This document shows, in pieces, positions 61,396-64,000 of a stretch of 64,000 nucleotides of DNA. Below the pieces are notes generated by a model. The model was given only the letters and a program-made list of their open reading frames with translations. It was not told the origin of the DNA and ran no database searches. Source of the stretch: Liolophura sinensis (Eukaryota; Mollusca; Polyplacophora; Chitonida; Chitonidae). The stretch spans positions 12,891,608 through 12,955,607 of the forward strand of contig NC_088299.1 in NCBI RefSeq assembly GCF_032854445.1. Direction: 5' to 3'. A program made the position numbers and the translations under genes. The first letter of the stretch is position 1. Every line of letters starts with the position of its first letter.

Positions 61396-61741
61396 CACAG
61401 TTGGTAGAGCGTCCGCTTCGGGACCGGTAGATCCAGGATCAATCCTTGATCGAGTCACACCTAAGACTTTAAAAGAGGAAGTTGTGACTTCCTCGCTTGG
61501 CGTTCAGCATGAAGGGGATAGTGCAACGACTGGTTGACCCGTATCAGTATAATGGCTCGGGCGGGGCGGCTTACTTGCCTTCGGTAAGTCGTCTCAGTGA
61601 AGCAGCACTAAATAAAAGAGCGGTGGAAATCCGTCCTGCAACAAGGAGGCACATTACACGTACATGCACCCTAATGATTCCTTCGTCGTCATATGACTGA
61701 AAAATTGTTGAGTACGACGTTAAACCCCAAGCACTCACTCA
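61382..61741 (+). mobile_element. SINE2-type SINE inserted in transposase gene, 14-bp target duplication
   Basis: About 360 bp: tRNA-like head GGATAGCACAGTTGGTAGAG (A-box-like) with a B-box-like GATCCAGGATCAATCC, then a body sharing GTATCAGTATAATGGCTCGG, GCAGCACTAAATAAAAGAGC and CGTCGTCATATGACTGAAAA with SINE2, ending TTGAGTACGACGTTAAACCC and an (ACTC)n tail. Flanked by the perfect direct repeat CTCTATCCAGCGTC at 61368-61381 and 61742-61755. Excision on paper restores a continuous transposase frame. Confidence 0.96.
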
Positions 61742-62065
61742 CTCTATCCAGCGTCTCATCCAGTCCATGACAAGGCGTGTCAGAACTGTTATTCTTGCCC
61801 GTGGTGGTCACAACAGATACTGACATTCCACTCAAGTGGGAGACTCATTGTGAGTGTCTTACCTCAAGTTGATGGCCTTGTTGTCTAGATATGGACCCTT
61901 CCTTAATCTGTGTAAAAAAATATTTGCAGAATAGCAATTCTTATTTAGTTATGCATAATTGAAAAGACTGCATCACCTCCGCAAAAAACCGGGTTATGCG
62001 TTTCTTTTTTTGGATAGTATACATATTGGAAATAACAATTTGAATTGTTTACCTATTTCTTCTAG

Positions 62066-62189
62066 GACACTGAGGATTCAAGTAAAGCCGCAAGTGCGAA
62101 TTGTCGGGATCCAGTGTGATTTATTGAAAGGCACACCGGTTGCAAAGCCACCTTTAAGAGATTGTGTACTTCTTAGAATTTCATGTTGA
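62066..62189 (+). pseudogene. possible last exon of the THAP locus
   Basis: A strong acceptor (GTTTACCTATTTCTTCTAG) is followed by an open stretch. One frame reads VKPQVRIVGIQCDLLKGTPV followed by AKPPLRDCVLLRISC and a stop; another begins DTEDSSKAASANCRDPV, continuing the acidic theme of 59790-59899. It lies just beyond the transposon, which may therefore sit in an intron. Family unknown, reading frame unresolved. Confidence 0.3.
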
Positions 62190-62736
62190 TGATTGTTCTA
62201 TATATTGCGTTCACTCTTATCTTGTGTATACAAATTCGCATGTTTCCTTATTTATCAACACCAGAAAATCAGGGCATTGCTGATTTTAGTGATTTTACTT
62301 CTTACACGTAAGCCTCGAGAAAAAAGCTTTTGTTATTACATATGTTGCAGTTTGATGCAATTTTTGTATAGCAAATCAAGTTATATACTTTGCATGATAA
62401 ATAAATTTGTTGTATTTTGTATAATTGATTATGCATGTATCAGAAGTAAGTCTCGTGATAATATTTGCCTCATTCTCCATGTTTTTTTATTTTTCTTTTC
62501 TGATACAAACGTTGGTAACTAGATGTAAATCTTGAAATGCAAATAAACTGCACCGAAGTCAGATTGTTAGTCTACATTGATACAACCAAGTGTGACTGAA
62601 TAATTTTACCTGCAGCTCCGACATTAAATCATGCTGGCTTCAATTCATTTCTAGGTGTTTGTTTTCTTGTCTAGTACACGTATTTACATGTGACACATAC
62701 GTAACGGTATTAAATTCGAAATTAAATCCATGCCAC
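62190..62736. other. no recognisable gene
   Basis: A 109-codon plus-strand frame (62193-62522) is hydrophobic and AT-driven, and is not recognised. Confidence 0.4.
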
Positions 62737-62967
62737 TTATTTGTGTGGTGGATCATTGTCAACGGGGGGTCCATAGTCTTCCAAAAACTCATAAGTGGAT
62801 GTCATTATGACATGTCTGTTCGTACAGTTGACAATGAAGTCTTCGTGCTCGGAGATGCAAGCTAGGTCTAGCTGCTCTTCGTCTATCATTTCTATAGTCC
62901 TCTGTTGTGTCTTCAACAGAGGCACTCTACATTAGTTGGCATAAGGACACAGTTCTCACAATCACAC
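62737..62967 (-). pseudogene. cysteine-rich exon resembling the P2X7-like C-terminal domain
   Basis: On the minus strand a good acceptor (TTTTGTTATTTTCAG) is followed by CDCENCVLMPTNVECLCC, then after a one-base frameshift TIEMIDEEQLDLACISEHED, FIVNCTNRHVIMTSTYEFLE and DYGPPVDNDPPHK with a stop. The pattern C-x-C-x2-C...E-C-x-C-C...C-x3-HEDF...C-NR-V resembles the cytoplasmic Cys-rich, zinc-binding domain of P2X7 receptors, which is also widespread in marine invertebrate proteins that are not channels. The usual last third (Tyr-Arg, Trp-rich region) is missing. Probably a pseudo-exon or a gene fragment. The preceding exon was not found. Confidence 0.65.
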
Positions 62968-63534
62968 CTGAAAATAACAAAATAGATTTGATGTTGAGAG
63001 AGGACCATATATGGGCGGTAGATTCCTTGATATGGTGAGAAAGTTAATTCTAAGTCTCAGCTGACGTAAAATATTTGTTCTTGTAAAATATGCATCTTGA
63101 TAAATTTTGACCTGCAAATTGTTGACTCAATTTGACGTGAATCTAAAAAGACTGAATCTTTTTATTTAATCGTGATATTCGAGGCCGTGGATTTAGGGAA
63201 CTGTATCCGCTTGAGGCAGCGGACAATCCGGCGACGAGGTGATAGATAACATGAGAAGGACTAGGAAGATAAACAACACTGGGAATATTTTGAGAGCTAC
63301 GGCTTATAATAACCAGAAATTACAGCATGCTTACTACAGAACAATCTGCACAGCATGTGTAAATTATGGACGTTAACGAAACCTAGTTTTGGATTTATGA
63401 TGCCGTGATTCAGAGGTCTGTATTAACACCCATTTTATTTTGACAATGTTTTCACCGCCGTGTCTGTGTGAGCAAAGCATGTGTTGGCACGAGTAAAATC
63501 GCTAATGCTGGGATGGCCGCGATAGCAATGAAAT
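62968..63534. other. no recognisable gene; faint tRNA-like stretch
   Basis: Around 63183-63240 GGCCGTGGATTTAGGGAACT and CCGCTTGAGGCAGCGGACAA look like a degraded tRNA-derived head, without a recognisable SINE body. Confidence 0.3.
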
Positions 63535-63628
63535 TTACTTATTTATTTGATTGGCGATTTAAACCATACTCAAGAATATTTTATTTATACTACGGCGACC
63601 ACCATTACAGTGCTAGGAAATCGCAAAA
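63535..63628 (-). mobile_element. SINE1 3' fragment
   Basis: Minus strand: CACTGTAATGGTGGTCGCCG, AAATATTCTTGAGTATGGTT, TAAATCGCCAATCAAATAAA tail. Lacks the tRNA head. Confidence 0.85.
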
Positions 63629-64000
63629 TAGCAAGGAATTAACTGACATAAAATGTTGTTACCAGCTCATGTTGTCGGTCCGTAAATCTTTTGGTTTCTG
63701 ACAGCTGTCGCCGTGGTCAGACTCGCTGTCAGATGAATGAGGGGAGCGGTTTACTGGGCTGATTTCATGGGTTCCACGCGCTGAATCGGTTCGTATAGAA
63801 TCATACATGCACGGGTCGAAAAGTGCATACACACTGGAATTTCCAGTATGTCTGTTTAACAGTTTGACATGATTTTATTTTGGTATGTCTCGTCAAAGCT
63901 TTGATATGATATAAGTGAACAGTGTTGTTCATTATGGCCAGTTCTTACAGTGACGTCAGCGGGATCACGTGATGGGCACCTCATTAACTCGGCTCTAGCT
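63629..64000. other. no recognisable feature
   Basis: Nothing recognised to the end of the window. Confidence 0.4.

Larger units (their letters stand above)
60126..62021 (+). mobile_element. Tc1-like DNA transposon, nearly complete, with nested SINE
   Basis: Perfect 27-bp terminal inverted repeats at 60126-60152 and 61995-62021 (outer part TATACTATCC, inner GAAACGCATA), including the TA target duplication expected of the Tc1/mariner superfamily. One transposase gene is read left to right. The element is 1,896 bp, or about 1.52 kb without the 374 bp of SINE plus duplicated target, a normal size. Identical ends and an otherwise undamaged gene imply a recent arrival. It sits between fragments of the THAP locus. 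Confidence 0.96.

Overview
This is animal nuclear DNA, most likely from a marine gastropod mollusc. An abalone (Haliotis) is my best guess, because the commonest repeat here has the 3' end (ATATTCTTGAGTACGGCGTA, followed by an AAAT tail) that I associate with abalone and related molluscan sequence. The window is AT-rich. It has no operons or bacterial gene packing, has spliceosomal-type splice signals, and is filled with tRNA-headed SINEs, minisatellites and decayed retroelements. It reads as intergenic or intronic sequence with few host exons.

Layout. 0-9 kb: mostly unannotatable sequence with a fresh 223-bp tandem duplication (941-1386) and SINE copies. 10.0-10.45 kb, minus strand: the best host-gene evidence, a TATA box followed by about 320 bases without any ATG, then a 29-codon signal-peptide exon ending at a GTAAG donor. 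12.7-33 kb: several minisatellites (36-bp, 55-bp and 34-bp units, and two degenerate ones) among SINEs. 35.5-38.2 kb: a decayed Penelope-like retroelement on the plus strand (reverse transcriptase pieces, then a GIY-YIG endonuclease). It is split by a SINE with an 11-bp target duplication and by a 70-bp x 14 array grown out of its own reverse-transcriptase coding sequence. 40-43 kb: two old pairs of unnamed dispersed repeats. 43.4-44.5 kb: a 60-bp array. 48.15-49.6 kb: a 98-bp x 15 array. 49.6-54.6 kb: a repeat-poor stretch. 56.6-58.5 kb, minus strand: a LINE remnant (endonuclease end, reverse transcriptase, C-terminal part) with a TA microsatellite inside the reverse transcriptase.

58.7-63 kb is the richest part. 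It holds a frameshifted THAP zinc-finger exon (plus strand), possible further exons, a nearly intact Tc1-like DD34E transposon with 27-bp perfect terminal inverted repeats, a tRNA-derived SINE inserted near the 3' end of its transposase gene with a 14-bp target-site duplication, and on the minus strand a cysteine-rich exon resembling the C-terminal domain of P2X7-like proteins.

Three tRNA-headed SINE families (called SINE1, SINE2 and SINE3 here; the names are mine) share a related 3' end, which suggests one LINE partner mobilises all of them. Everything here is read by eye; no alignment or database search was run, and SINE boundaries are usually good to about 10-20 bases.
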